Below are positions 23,947-33,341 of a stretch of DNA of 53,632 nucleotides, piece after piece; positions within the stretch are counted from its first letter, which is position 1; every line of letters begins with the position of its first letter. Below the pieces are notes generated by a model. It did not search any database, was not told the origin of the DNA, and saw only the letters and a list, made by a program, of their open reading frames with translations. The translations under genes were made by a program, and so were the position numbers. Source of the DNA: Collinsella sp. (GTDB taxonomy: Bacteria; Actinomycetota; Coriobacteriia; Coriobacteriales; Coriobacteriaceae). The stretch spans positions 1 through 53,632 of the forward strand of contig DXZW01000025.1 in the NCBI GenBank assembly GCA_019419455.1, read 5' to 3'.

Positions 23947-25647
23947 CTATTCGCCGGTAGGCGGTTGTGGTGCAGACGAAGACGGGGTCGAACCCTCGCC
24001 ACCATCTTGACGCGGCTTGCGGGAACGACGACGGCGACGGCGCTTCTGGCCCTGGTCGGCCGAACCCTCGCCACCACGATCTTCGCGCGACTCGCGTTCG
24101 TCGCGAGCAGCGCCGCGCGCGGCCTTGGCAGCCGCCCCTCCGCCATCTCCGGGGCGACGACGCGTGACCTTGACCTCGCCATCCGAGACCTGATCGGCAA
24201 CGGAGGGCACCGAGGGCTTTTGCTGCGTGCCCGAGGAATGGCGACGACGCGGACGCGGGGCGCGCTCGTCATCGTTGCGCTGCTTGCTACCCTTGTCGGC
24301 AGGCGTATCGGAACCCGAACCACCCTTGGGGGCGGCACCGGCTTCGCGAGCGGCTGCGGCGCGGAAGGCGTCCTCGCGCTCCTCGCTCGACAAATGGCGG
24401 CGGCGACGGCGCGTGGGATTCATGCCACCGCCGCGATTTTGCTGTTGAGGCTGCTGAGCTTCGCGCTCGCGGGGGGAATTCTTGCCTGCGGGAGCGGCCT
24501 CGCCGACATCGCCCGAGCCCGCGCGCTTGCGACGACGACGGCCACCGGCGGCCTCCTCGGCCTCAGGCGTTGCGGCATTGCCACGGCCCTTTCCGCGGCC
24601 ACGACCCTCGCCCTGCCCCTGACCGGCGCGGGCATCGGAATCGGCATCGCGACGACGGCGCTTGGGCATCGACGTGCCAGCAAGACGGTCGGCGCTCGAC
24701 AGGCCATCGCCCACGTCGACGCCGTTCTCGCGGTCGAGCTCCATGAGCGCCAGGCGCATCTCGGGCGACTCGATGCGCTCGAGCACGTCGCGCGTCACGC
24801 AGTCGGGGCGGCAGCTGCAGCCCTGCTCGGCGGCCTTCTTTTTGCAGCCCTCCGAGCAGGTCATATCAGCCAGGTTGACCTTAAAGACCTTGCCGTTCTC
24901 CAGGCGCAGCACCAGCTGCTCGCGCGGCGTGTCATATTCCTGAATACGCGCCTTGCCGAGCGGCGTATCGATAAGCGTCTTCTTTTTGGGCGCGCGGCTC
25001 TTAAAGTCCTTGTAGGCCTCGAACTCGTAGCGCAGGCAGCACATCAGGCGGCCGCAAACGCCGCTGATCTTGGAGGAATTGAGCGGCAGGTCCTGCTCTT
25101 TTGCCATGCGGATCGAGACGGGCTCAAACTGTCCGCCAAAGCGCGTGCAACAGAGCTCCTGGCCGCACTGGGCATAGCCGCCCACCAGGCGAGTCTCGTC
25201 GCGCACGCCGATCTGGCGCATGTCGACGCGAATGTGCAGCGTCGAGGACAGATCCTTGACGAGCTGGCGAAAATCGACGCGTTCCTCGGCCGCAAAGTAG
25301 AACACGGCCTTCTCGCCGCCAAACAGGTACTCCACGCCGACCGGCTTCATCTCGAGGTCGAGCTCCTTGACCAGGCGACGGAAATCGACCATGGCCTCGT
25401 CGCCCTGGATGGCCAGATCATCGGCAAGCTGCAGGTCGATGTCGCTCGCCACGCGCAGCACGGGCTTGAGCGGCTGGCCGATCTCGTCCTGCGGTACCTC
25501 GAAGGGATCGGCCGTGACCAGGCCGATCTCGGTTCCGCGCTCGGTGGAGCAGATGGCATAATCGGCCTCGAGGATATCCAAATCCTGCGGGTCGAACCAC
25601 AGGTCGCGCGAGGCGTAGGTAAACTTAACGGGTACGACTAACGGCAT
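23947..25647 (-). CDS. ricT: PSP1-domain protein (RicT/YaaT) with a long basic tail
   Basis: Residues 1-300 of 566 form the PSP1/YaaT fold: AICSTERGTEIGLV, the cysteine pair region GGYAQCGQELCCTRFGGQFEPVSI split, SSKISGVCGRLMCCLRYE, and a Cys cluster SEGCKKK...GCSCRPDC. In Bacillus RicT forms an Fe-S complex that aids RNase Y. The remaining 260 residues are low complexity, rich in Arg, Gly, Ala, Gln and Ser, as in RNA-binding tails. It overlaps holB by 10 bases, giving the operon tmk-holB-ricT, a common order. Confidence 0.9.
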   Translation of the reverse strand: MPLVVPVKFTYASRDLWFDPQDLDILEADYAICSTERGTEIGLVTADPFEVPQDEIGQPLKPVLRVASDIDLQLADDLAIQGDEAMVDFRRLVKELDLEMKPVGVEYLFGGEKAVFYFAAEERVDFRQLVKDLSSTLHIRVDMRQIGVRDETRLVGGYAQCGQELCCTRFGGQFEPVSIRMAKEQDLPLNSSKISGVCGRLMCCLRYEFEAYKDFKSRAPKKKTLIDTPLGKARIQEYDTPREQLVLRLENGKVFKVNLADMTCSEGCKKKAAEQGCSCRPDCVTRDVLERIESPEMRLALMELDRENGVDVGDGLSSADRLAGTSMPKRRRRDADSDARAGQGQGEGRGRGKGRGNAATPEAEEAAGGRRRRKRAGSGDVGEAAPAGKNSPREREAQQPQQQNRGGGMNPTRRRRRHLSSEEREDAFRAAAAREAGAAPKGGSGSDTPADKGSKQRNDDERAPRPRRRHSSGTQQKPSVPSVADQVSDGEVKVTRRRPGDGGGAAAKAARGAARDERESREDRGGEGSADQGQKRRRRRRSRKPRQDGGEGSTPSSSAPQPPTGE

Positions 25648-26765
25648 TTCAGTGCCTTCCTGATATCGAACAGCATGACCTCGATGGCCAGCTGGGGAGT
25701 AACGTTTCTGGCGATGTTGCGCTCGGCGGTTGCGACCGCTTCGAGCGCCTGGGTGGCACCCGCAACATTGGTCGCGGCGGCAAGCCGACCGATCGTGTCG
25801 CGCACATCCTCGTTCACGACGTCGGCCGCCTCATCCTGAAGCGTCAGCAGCACGTCGCGCATGAGCGTCCGCGCGCTCGCCAGCGCTTCCATGATACCCG
25901 AACGCTCGCGCGCGTTGAGTTCGCGCTTGTTGCGGTCCTCAAGCTGCTTCAATGCTCCACGCGACAGGTAGTCGGCATTTTGCTCGAGCACCTTTTCCTG
26001 CGTGGACTTGACCTCGGCCAACGGCGCCTTGACGGCGACGATGAGCGACTTGGCACGGCTGAGTACATCGGCCTCGTCGGCGGCAATGAGTGAGTCGATG
26101 GCACGGATCATCTGGCGACGGGCGTCCTGGCGCTCGGCGCTCTTGAGGAACTCGATACCACGCGTGGGGCTTCCCGCCACGGCGACGGCCATGCGGCAGC
26201 GCGCGGGATCCTGCCCGGTGGCGCGGCTCACGACCTGCGCGGCCACGGTGGGAGACACCAGCCGAAACGGCACACACTGGCAGCGGCTCACGATGGTGGG
26301 CAGCATCACGTCTGCCGAGGTACCCAACAGGATGAACATGACGCCCTCGGGCGGCTCCTCGAGCGTTTTGAGCAGCGCGTTGGCGGTGTTGGCGCGCAGC
26401 TGCTCGGCACGGTCGATGATGTAGACCTTTGCCTTGGCGCGGATGGGCGCCAGCGGCACGTCGTCGAGCAGCTCGCGGGTCTGGGCGATGAGGTAACCCG
26501 TGGCGCTCTCGGGCGTGTAATAGTGCACGTCGGGATGCGTATGTCGAGAGACGCGCACGCAGCTGTCGCATGCGCCGCAGCCGTCCTGCTCGCACAGGAA
26601 GGCTTGGGCGAGCGCCCACGCGGCGTCGAGCTTGCCCGCGCCGGGCGCGCCCAAAAACAGGTAGGCGTGCGACGCGCGACCGCTAGCGACGGCATTGGTC
26701 AAAAAGTCGCGCACGCGCTCTTGGGTGTCGAGCTTGGCCAGCAGGCTTGCCTGAGCGGGGGCCAT
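25638..26765 (-). CDS. holB: DNA polymerase III delta-prime subunit
   Basis: A 375-residue clamp-loader subunit. It has a P-loop-like GAPGAGKLDAAW near residue 39, a four-Cys zinc module CEQDGCGACDSC near 58, the AKVYIIDRAEQL (Walker B region), TLEEPPEG and the sensor segment SRCQCVPF. ATG at 26765 lies one base past the tmk stop; the longer frame to 26825 overlaps tmk. The C-terminal collar helix domain follows residue 210. Confidence 0.93.
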   Translation of the reverse strand: MAPAQASLLAKLDTQERVRDFLTNAVASGRASHAYLFLGAPGAGKLDAAWALAQAFLCEQDGCGACDSCVRVSRHTHPDVHYYTPESATGYLIAQTRELLDDVPLAPIRAKAKVYIIDRAEQLRANTANALLKTLEEPPEGVMFILLGTSADVMLPTIVSRCQCVPFRLVSPTVAAQVVSRATGQDPARCRMAVAVAGSPTRGIEFLKSAERQDARRQMIRAIDSLIAADEADVLSRAKSLIVAVKAPLAEVKSTQEKVLEQNADYLSRGALKQLEDRNKRELNARERSGIMEALASARTLMRDVLLTLQDEAADVVNEDVRDTIGRLAAATNVAGATQALEAVATAERNIARNVTPQLAIEVMLFDIRKALKCR

Positions 26766-26766
26766 G

Positions 26767-27450
26767 CTACTCGGCCTCCTTGGCAAGCGCGGCGGCAACG
26801 GCTTCCTGCGGAATGTCGAGACCATACGCGCGAACCTGCTCGACCGTCTTCTCGAAGACTTCCTCGACGGTCGCAGTGGCGTCGATGAGCTTTACGCGGT
26901 TTGGCTCCTCGGCAGCGATTGCGCAAAAGCCCTGGTAGACACGCTCCTGGAATGCCACGCCTTTTGCCTCCATGCGATCTGCCGCGCCACGGGCTGCCAT
27001 GCGCAGCGCCGCCTGCTCGGGCGCGATGTGATAGACGAGTGTGAGCGCCGGGTGCGTACCCGCGACGGCCAGGTTGTTGGCGTCGCGCACTATCTGGCGA
27101 TCGAGGCCATCGGCAAACGCCTGGTAGCAGGTCGTGGAATCGTAGAAGCGATCGCACAGGACCACCTTGCCGGCAGCGAGGGCGGGCGCGATGACCTCGT
27201 GCACCAGCTGGGCACGCGCAGCCTCGTAGAGCAACAGCTCGCAGGTATCGCCCATCGTCGTGTTGGCAGGGTCGAGCAGCAGGGCGCGAATCTTTTCGCT
27301 GATGGCAGTGCCGCCCGGCTCACGCAGGGTCACAACCTGGTAGCCGGCAAGGTCGAGCGCACGGGCAAGCAGGCGCGCCTGCGTGGACTTGCCGGCACCG
27401 TCGACGCCCTCGAGCGTGATAAAGCTATGTTGAGCAGGCTCAAAAGCCAT
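26767..27450 (-). CDS. tmk: Thymidylate kinase
   Basis: A 227-residue kinase that makes dTDP from dTMP. The P-loop is EGVDGAGKST (residues 14-23), the base-binding stretch REPGGT, the DRFYDST motif near 100 and a LID region with ARGAADRMEAKG. GGAAGGGG precedes the ATG. First gene of tmk-holB-ricT. Confidence 0.95.
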   Translation of the reverse strand: MAFEPAQHSFITLEGVDGAGKSTQARLLARALDLAGYQVVTLREPGGTAISEKIRALLLDPANTTMGDTCELLLYEAARAQLVHEVIAPALAAGKVVLCDRFYDSTTCYQAFADGLDRQIVRDANNLAVAGTHPALTLVYHIAPEQAALRMAARGAADRMEAKGVAFQERVYQGFCAIAAEEPNRVKLIDATATVEEVFEKTVEQVRAYGLDIPQEAVAAALAKEAE

Positions 27451-27555
27451 GGGCGCAGCCCCTTCCTACAAGGCGCGTAAATGCGAGTTATAGCAACCAA
27501 GCCATGATACCCCAGTGCTCGGCACGTCCCCAATGGCTAAAGGCGCCTTTCCAAA

Positions 27556-27620
27556 GTTGCGGTGAAATAGGGACTGATTGAAGCTCTGAGACCGCCAAAC
27601 AGTCCCTATTTCACCGCAAC
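27556..27620. repeat. 21-bp perfect inverted repeat (AATAGGGACTG type)
   Basis: Arms at 27556-27576 and 27600-27620 are exact reverse complements around a 23-base spacer. It lies between the divergent tmk and zinc-ribbon genes. Another palindrome with a TAGGGAC core is at 28693. Confidence 0.88.
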
Positions 27621-27690
27621 GTATGATGGGGAATTATGGATGCTGGGTATAATCGTCGTATTGCATTGAAATGTGGCGAAAGGAGTGGCA

Positions 27691-28674
27691 ATGTCTCGGT
27701 ATTGCGCCTCGTGCGGCAAGCTTCTTGAAGATAATGCCAAGTTCTGCACCTCGTGCGGTGCACCCGTTGAGCAAACAGCCGCGAGCGATAGCCAGCCCGC
27801 TTTTGAGCAGACCGGCTCCCTTGATACGCCGCAAGCCAAGGCGGACGACCCCCTCGCCTATAGCCCCGACCCCGCCGCAAGGACCGAAGCCGTCGAGACC
27901 ACGCAGCGCATACCCGTCGCGAGCGGCTCGCCCCAACAGCAGCCGGCTCCCGCATACGCGCCCGCTTCGCCACAGACCCCCGCTCCCAAAAAGAGCGGCA
28001 CCGGGCCGCTTATCGCCGTTATCGTTGTGCTGGTGGCGATCATCATCGCCCTGGTCATCTTCTTTGCGATCAGACCGTTCGACAACGCCGCCACGCAGAC
28101 GACTGCCGAGGTAGCTAAGCTGCACCATGACGTCGACGACGATGACCTAAAGCCTCTCGGCAATCCCAACAGCCTGTACGACGATGATGACGATGACGAC
28201 GAGGATGGCGGCGAAGCAACGCTCTCCGAGCAGAACCTCTACCGTCGCCTGAGCGAATACTACGACTTGCTCGAAGATCTCGACAGCCAGGTCCGTGGCT
28301 GCGCGCAGAACTTCAACGGCAACTATCTGGAAGAGGATCGAACCACCCGTCAAAATCTCGCCGACGTCGCCGAGCGCACGGAGGACACCATCGAGCAGTA
28401 TTACGACATCGTCGAGGACCTGGACGTCCCGACGAGCTCCAAGAACTACAGCTCCTGGAAGGATATCATCGCCCTGTACGACGACCTGGATCACCGCATT
28501 GACGCAATCTGTGATGCCTGGGAGATCAGCCTGAAATACGCCAAGCCTGCGGACCACAAGAATGAGATCGTGGCGCCGCTGTCGCGCGACAACGTGGCGG
28601 GCACCAATGACAATAAGTACCGCCTAGACTTTGAGGAGCGCTATCCCGGCGCTAAGCCTGTCGAGGTGAACTAG
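27691..28674 (+). CDS. Zinc-ribbon membrane protein of unknown function
   Basis: A 327-residue protein starting with a zinc ribbon, CASCGK...CTSCGAPV (residues 5-25), then a Pro/Ala-rich linker, one membrane helix (about residues 107-130: LIAVIVVLVAIIIALVIFF) and an outer part that opens with an Asp run (DDDDDDDED) and continues as helices. Sensor or regulator roles are typical for such zinc-ribbon plus membrane proteins but none is shown. AAAGGAG precedes the chosen ATG by 5 bases. Confidence 0.8.
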   Translation: MSRYCASCGKLLEDNAKFCTSCGAPVEQTAASDSQPAFEQTGSLDTPQAKADDPLAYSPDPAARTEAVETTQRIPVASGSPQQQPAPAYAPASPQTPAPKKSGTGPLIAVIVVLVAIIIALVIFFAIRPFDNAATQTTAEVAKLHHDVDDDDLKPLGNPNSLYDDDDDDDEDGGEATLSEQNLYRRLSEYYDLLEDLDSQVRGCAQNFNGNYLEEDRTTRQNLADVAERTEDTIEQYYDIVEDLDVPTSSKNYSSWKDIIALYDDLDHRIDAICDAWEISLKYAKPADHKNEIVAPLSRDNVAGTNDNKYRLDFEERYPGAKPVEVN

Positions 28675-28692
28675 CGCTTTGTCGTTCCCGAG

Positions 28693-28750
28693 CCGGCAGT
28701 TAGGGACGTTCCTAAACTGCCGGCAGAAAAGGAACGTCCCTAACTGCCGG
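28693..28750. repeat. 21-bp perfect inverted repeat (TAGGGACG type)
   Basis: Arms 28693-28713 and 28730-28750 match exactly around a 16-base spacer that itself repeats CTGCCGGCAG. It lies right after the zinc-ribbon gene and before the shared terminator. Confidence 0.88.
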
Positions 28751-28752
28751 TC

Positions 28753-28794
28753 AAAAAAACGAGCGAGGATCGCGGGGTCCTCGCTCGTTTTTTT
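28753..28794. terminator. Bidirectional terminator of the zinc-ribbon and topA genes
   Basis: AAAAAAACGAGCGAGGA pairs with TCCTCGCTCGTTTTTTT across TCGCGGGG. A and T runs flank the stem, so it serves both convergent genes. Confidence 0.93.
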
Positions 28795-28816
28795 GGGCAA
28801 TGTTTCGACTGCGCCG

Positions 28817-31393
28817 TTACTTGTCGGCGGCTGCTTTCTTGGCAGTCGACTTCTTCGCGGTCGTCTTCTTGGCGGCAGTGGCTTTCTTAGCCGTCGTCTT
28901 CTTTGCCGTGCTCGCCTTGGTTGTGGTCTTGCGACCGCGGGCGGGCTTCTTCTCCTTGGTCGGGCAGTCCATGTTGACGCAGATACGCCACGGACCGCGC
29001 GCCGTGTTGACCACCACGATGGGGGCGCCGCACTCGGGGCAGGTCTCGCCCGTCGCCTCGAGCTTGCCGCGCGCCGGCAGCGGATAGCTCACGCCGCAGT
29101 CATCGTAGTTGGTGCAGCGGATAAAGCGCTTGCCGCTCTTCTCGCTCTTGTGCGCGATCAGGTCGCCGTGACGTCCGGCCTCGGCACACACCTTGCACTC
29201 GCCCACCTTAAGATCGGGCTCGTAGTTGGTGGGGCACGTGGGGTTCACGCAGATCTCGAAGGCCTTCTGGCGGAATGGCTGGCACTTGATGCGCGGCGCG
29301 CCGCACTCGGGGCACACGGCGGCCTCGCCCTCGAGCGGGCTCACCTTGACGCCACTCGGCACCGGATAGGTCACGTCGCAGTCGGGCCAACCCATGCAGC
29401 CGATAAAGCTGCCGCGGGTCTTGGCGCTCGTCTTCATAACCAGGTCCTTGCCGCACTTGGGGCAGGCGCCCACGCGCGCATCGGCCGTGACGGCGTCGCT
29501 GATGGCGTCGCCCAGCTCCTGCGTATGCTTGAGCAGCTCGTCGAGCACGCCGGCCAGCAGCGCGCGCGAGTGTGTCACGACATGCTCTTCGGTATCCTCG
29601 CCGCGCTCCACGCGGGTCATGTCGCCGTCGAGCTCGCTGGTCATATCGGGGCTCGTGATGCGCGGGGCAAACTGCGACAGCGCGTCGATGATGGCGATGC
29701 CCAGCTGGCTCGGCTCAACGGGATCATTTTTGAGATAGCGCACGGCATACAGGCGCTCGATGATGCTCGCGCGCGTGGACTTGGTGCCCAGGCCGCGCTT
29801 TTCCATCTCCTGCACGAGCTTGCCCTGGCTGTAGCGCGCGGGCGGCTCGGTCTGCTTGGCCTCGAGCTTAATGTCGAACACGTCGACCGTGTCGCCCTGC
29901 TCAAGCGGCGGCATCTGCTCGTCGCGCTTGAGGCCGTACGGATATGCCTCGCGGAAGCCCGGGGTCACGAGCACGTCGCCCGAAGCCACGAACGGCTCGC
30001 CGTTGACGTCGAGCTCGAGCTTGGTGTTCTCGATGGTCGCGGGCCCCATGAGCGTTGCCAGGAAGCGACGGGCGACGAGGTCATAGAGTTTGCGCTGGCC
30101 GCCGTCGAGCGTGGACGGATCGCCCTCGCCCGTGGGGTAGATAGGCGGGTGGTCGGTGGTCTCGACCTTGCCGCGCGTGGGCTTCATGGGGCCGGCGAGC
30201 ACCTTTTTGCACACGGGCGCCAGCGCCGGGTTGATCTTTGCCAGGTCGCTCACCACGGCGCCCAGATCGAGCGTCGCGGGATACACGGTGTTATCGACAC
30301 GCGGGTAGCTGATGAGACCGGCCATGTAGAGGGACTCGGCGATGCGCATCGTACGCGCAGGCGAGATGCCCTCGGCCGCGGCGGCAGCCTGCAGCGAGGT
30401 CGTCGCAAACGGCGTGGGCGGCTGCTGCTTACGCGAGCGCTTGGTCACCGCGGCGACGGTTGCCGTCGTAGCGCCGTCAACGTGACCGTACGCCGTCTCA
30501 GCAGCATCCTTGTCGGTAAAGCGCGCCGTCTTGTGCGCGATCTTAAAGCGATCGTCCTCGGCAGCGCCTTGCGCGGCGCCCATGCCGCGAATCTGCCAAT
30601 AGTCCTCGGGCACAAACGCCATGCGCTCGCGCTCGCGCTCGACCACCAGGGCAAGCGTCGGCGTCTGCACGCGGCCGGCGGAACGCACGTTGCCAAAGCC
30701 GCCAAACTTGGCGAGCGTCAGGTAGCGCGTGAGCACCGCACCCCAAATGAGGTCGATGTGCTGACGGCTCTCGCCGGCGTCGGCCAGGTTCTGGTCGAGC
30801 GAGACAAGGTTATCGAAGGCCTGCGTGATCTCGGCCTTGGTAAACGAAGAATACTGGGCGCGGGCGACCGGCAAGTCGGGCGCCACCTCGCGCACCTTGT
30901 TGAGGGCGTCCGAACCGATCAGCTCGCCCTCGCGATCGAAGTCCGTGGCGATGATGACGCTGTCGGACTTTTTGGCGAGGTTCTTAAGCGAGCGGATGAG
31001 CTCTTTCTCGGCCGGAAGCTTAATGACGGGCGCCCAGGTGAGATAGGGCAGGCTCTCGAGCTTCCAGCCCTTGATGGAAATGCCATCGGCAAGGAACGGC
31101 TTGCGCTTGGTGTCGTACGGCGGGCGGGCCAGGCCATCGGGCATATCGGCCGGCAGCATTTCGCCGTCCTCCGTGACCGAATACCAGCCCAACTTTTTAT
31201 CGAACAGCACACTGTCGCAAAAATCGGGTGCCAGGATGTGACCGGCAAGGCCGATCGTCACGCACTCCTCGCCCTTCCACTCAAAACGGTAGATGGCGGT
31301 GTTGTACACCTTGTCCTTTTTGGGCTTGCCCGTGGACAGACGCTCGGCGATCTGACGCGCGGCGTCGTTTTTCTCAGCGATGATGAGCTTCAA
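28817..31393 (-). CDS. topA: DNA topoisomerase I, archaeal-type, with a Lys/Ala-rich tail
   Basis: An 858-residue type IA topoisomerase that relaxes negative supercoils. It has the Toprim domain (MKLIIAEKNDAARQIAERL, DFDREGELIG at 151-160), RSAGRVQTPTLALV near 240, and the active-site Tyr363 in ISYPRVDN. That motif and the TOPRIM start are closer to archaeal TopA than to bacterial TopA (SYIRTDS). Four CxxC zinc modules follow between about 640 and 810. The final 50 residues are repeats of KKTTAKK/AKKAT, like the basic tails of actinobacterial DNA-binding proteins. Confidence 0.92.
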   Translation of the reverse strand: MKLIIAEKNDAARQIAERLSTGKPKKDKVYNTAIYRFEWKGEECVTIGLAGHILAPDFCDSVLFDKKLGWYSVTEDGEMLPADMPDGLARPPYDTKRKPFLADGISIKGWKLESLPYLTWAPVIKLPAEKELIRSLKNLAKKSDSVIIATDFDREGELIGSDALNKVREVAPDLPVARAQYSSFTKAEITQAFDNLVSLDQNLADAGESRQHIDLIWGAVLTRYLTLAKFGGFGNVRSAGRVQTPTLALVVERERERMAFVPEDYWQIRGMGAAQGAAEDDRFKIAHKTARFTDKDAAETAYGHVDGATTATVAAVTKRSRKQQPPTPFATTSLQAAAAAEGISPARTMRIAESLYMAGLISYPRVDNTVYPATLDLGAVVSDLAKINPALAPVCKKVLAGPMKPTRGKVETTDHPPIYPTGEGDPSTLDGGQRKLYDLVARRFLATLMGPATIENTKLELDVNGEPFVASGDVLVTPGFREAYPYGLKRDEQMPPLEQGDTVDVFDIKLEAKQTEPPARYSQGKLVQEMEKRGLGTKSTRASIIERLYAVRYLKNDPVEPSQLGIAIIDALSQFAPRITSPDMTSELDGDMTRVERGEDTEEHVVTHSRALLAGVLDELLKHTQELGDAISDAVTADARVGACPKCGKDLVMKTSAKTRGSFIGCMGWPDCDVTYPVPSGVKVSPLEGEAAVCPECGAPRIKCQPFRQKAFEICVNPTCPTNYEPDLKVGECKVCAEAGRHGDLIAHKSEKSGKRFIRCTNYDDCGVSYPLPARGKLEATGETCPECGAPIVVVNTARGPWRICVNMDCPTKEKKPARGRKTTTKASTAKKTTAKKATAAKKTTAKKSTAKKAAADK

Positions 31394-31447
31394 AAGAGGC
31401 TCCTATCTCGTGTGTCTGCGGCTGCGCCCGCCCTCTTGGCGGCCGAC

Positions 31448-32131
31448 TTACGCCCTTGCTTGCTCAATCTGCCCGATGAGCCAATCGCACCAGGCATCCA
31501 TGCCCTCGCCCTTGCGCGCGCTCACGGCAAACCGCGGCGCCTGCGGATTGAGGTCATCGAGTGTCTTAGTATACCTATCCATGTCAAAATCGAAAGCCGG
31601 GGCCACGTCGACCTTATTGAGCAGCTGCGCGCCGGCGTGCTGGAAGATGCCCGGGTACTTGATGGGCTTGTCGTCGCCCTCGGGCACCGAGAGGATCATG
31701 ATGGACAGGTTCTCGCCCAGGTCAAAGTCGACCGGGCAGACCAGGTTACCCACATTTTCGATAAAGATGACGTCGATGTTCTCCAGACCGACGGCCTGGT
31801 CGAAGGCGTCGACGGCCTCCATGATCATGTTGCCCTCGAGGTGGCACAGGCCGCCCGTGTTGATCTGGATGGCGGGCATGCCGGCTTCCTTCATGGTGAT
31901 GGCGTCGACATCCGAGGCGATATCGCCCTCGATGACGGCACAGCGTAGGCCGGCCTTGTCGCGCAGGCGCTCGTTGGTGCCCAGAATCGTGGTGGTCTTA
32001 CCCGAGCCGGGGCTCGACAGCACATTGATCACGTAGGTGCCTGCCTCATTAAATCGCTGACGCAGCTGATCTGCCAGGCGCTCGTTGCGCGACAGGATCG
32101 GCGACGCGATATCAATCGTTTTCTCGGCCAT
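31448..32131 (-). CDS. hypB: Hydrogenase/urease nickel incorporation GTPase
   Basis: A 227-residue GTPase delivering Ni to a [NiFe] enzyme. The G1 loop is SSPGSGKTT near residue 40; VIEGDIASDVDA, NTGGLCHLEGNM, the ENVGNLVCPVDFDLGE metal-switch region and NKVDVAP follow. The N-terminal His-rich or CxxCGC metal store of some homologues is missing. It follows hypA by 55 bases. No hydrogenase gene is in the window. Confidence 0.95.
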   Translation of the reverse strand: MAEKTIDIASPILSRNERLADQLRQRFNEAGTYVINVLSSPGSGKTTTILGTNERLRDKAGLRCAVIEGDIASDVDAITMKEAGMPAIQINTGGLCHLEGNMIMEAVDAFDQAVGLENIDVIFIENVGNLVCPVDFDLGENLSIMILSVPEGDDKPIKYPGIFQHAGAQLLNKVDVAPAFDFDMDRYTKTLDDLNPQAPRFAVSARKGEGMDAWCDWLIGQIEQARA

Positions 32132-32186
32132 ACTTAGCGCTCCTTACTTTGGCTCCTTTATACCCCATCACCAGATGGCTAGCGGG

Positions 32187-32543
32187 CTAATCGTCGGGGG
32201 TTTCGATTTCGATACTTGCGATATCGAGCTCGCGGCCGTGCAGCAGGCGCACGTTGGCGCCGCCACACTGGGGGCAGCGACAATGGAAACGGTCGTGCTC
32301 AAAGACCTCGCCGCAGTCCAGGCACTCGCTTTGTGGATGGACCTCCTCCACGGCAAGCTCGCAGCCGCGCGTGAGCGGGTCCTCGTCGCGAAACGTCCCC
32401 CACGCAAAGTCGAGCGCCTCGCGCACGACCTCGGTCATATCCCCGATACGCAGCGTTACCAAAACGGCGCGCGAGGCCCCCGCCCCACGCGCCGCGCGAA
32501 TCACTGTATCGAGTATGCCGTTGACAATGCCAACCTCGTGCAT
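32187..32543 (-). CDS. hypA: Hydrogenase maturation nickel metallochaperone
   Basis: A 118-residue protein with the Ni-binding MHEVGI N-terminus (His2) and the zinc site CLDC...CPQCGG (about residues 74-95). It hands Ni to HypB. The start is 4 bases after the tatC stop and uses the GAGGAG in its last codons, so hypA is coupled to the tat genes. Confidence 0.94.
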   Translation of the reverse strand: MHEVGIVNGILDTVIRAARGAGASRAVLVTLRIGDMTEVVREALDFAWGTFRDEDPLTRGCELAVEEVHPQSECLDCGEVFEHDRFHCRCPQCGGANVRLLHGRELDIASIEIETPDD

Positions 32544-32549
32544 ACCGTT

Positions 32550-33341
32550 TTACTCCTCGTCGTCCTCGTCGTCCGAGAACAGGTCCAGACGGCTCACGAA
32601 CAGGCCCTCCTTGCCCTCGCGCGCGGTAATGACCACGCGGGCAATGGCGAGCGAGATCTCGTAGAGCGAAAGCAGGGCACCGTACATAAGGCCCAGCGTA
32701 ACGGGCGAGCCGTCGGGCGTGATCACAGCCGAGCCCACGAGCAGGCCCACGTACACGTAGCGCCAGGCGCTGCGGAAGGCCGCATAGGACACGATGTGAA
32801 AGACGGACAGATAGAAGATGATGAGCGGCAGCTCAAACGCCACGCCAAAGCCGATCATAAAGAGCAGCTCCATGTTGACGTAGTTCTCCAGGTCGGGCAG
32901 CGCCGTAGCGACGGCCGAGGTCTCGCCGATGAGCCACTCAAAGCCCGCCGGGATGATGATGAAGTAGCAGAAGATGGCACCCAGGAAGAACAGAACCGTC
33001 GAGGCGAGCACCGTGGGCACAACCCACTTGCGCTCGTTGGGGCGCAGTGCCGGCAGGAAAAATGCCAGGATCTGCCAGATGATCATGGGCGTGCACATGA
33101 CCACGGCCATCTTGATGGCCAGCGAGAAGCGCAGGCCAAAGCCGCCGAGCGTGGTGGTGATGTAGAACTTACCGTCCGGCACAAAGGAGCGGATGGGGTC
33201 TTCCAGGATATCGAGCACCACAGGCGTGGCGAAATACAGCACGATAGCGGCGGCAAACACCGATACGACCACGATAGTCAGGCGGCGACGAAGCTCTCCC
33301 AGGTGATCGAAGAGCGGCATGCGCGCAGGTCCGATCGGCAT
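32550..33341 (-). CDS. tatC: Sec-independent protein translocase TatC
   Basis: A 263-residue protein with six membrane helices and the TatC N-terminal motif MPLFDHLGELRRRL, the first periplasmic loop DPIRSFVPDG and the FELPLIIFYL segment. It recognises twin-arginine signal peptides. Its ATG overlaps the tatA stop (TAATG). The acidic C-terminus DDEDDEE is unusual but short. Confidence 0.95.
   Translation of the reverse strand: MPIGPARMPLFDHLGELRRRLTIVVVSVFAAAIVLYFATPVVLDILEDPIRSFVPDGKFYITTTLGGFGLRFSLAIKMAVVMCTPMIIWQILAFFLPALRPNERKWVVPTVLASTVLFFLGAIFCYFIIIPAGFEWLIGETSAVATALPDLENYVNMELLFMIGFGVAFELPLIIFYLSVFHIVSYAAFRSAWRYVYVGLLVGSAVITPDGSPVTLGLMYGALLSLYEISLAIARVVITAREGKEGLFVSRLDLFSDDEDDEE

Noticed and set aside
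23938..25641. 567-codon open frame on the plus strand
   Set aside because: Antisense shadow of ricT produced by high GC; the composition is typical of shadow frames.
28679..31948. 1089-codon open frame on the plus strand
   Set aside because: It is the antisense shadow of topA and hypB; the translation is low complexity and matches no family, while the minus strand codes a clear topoisomerase.
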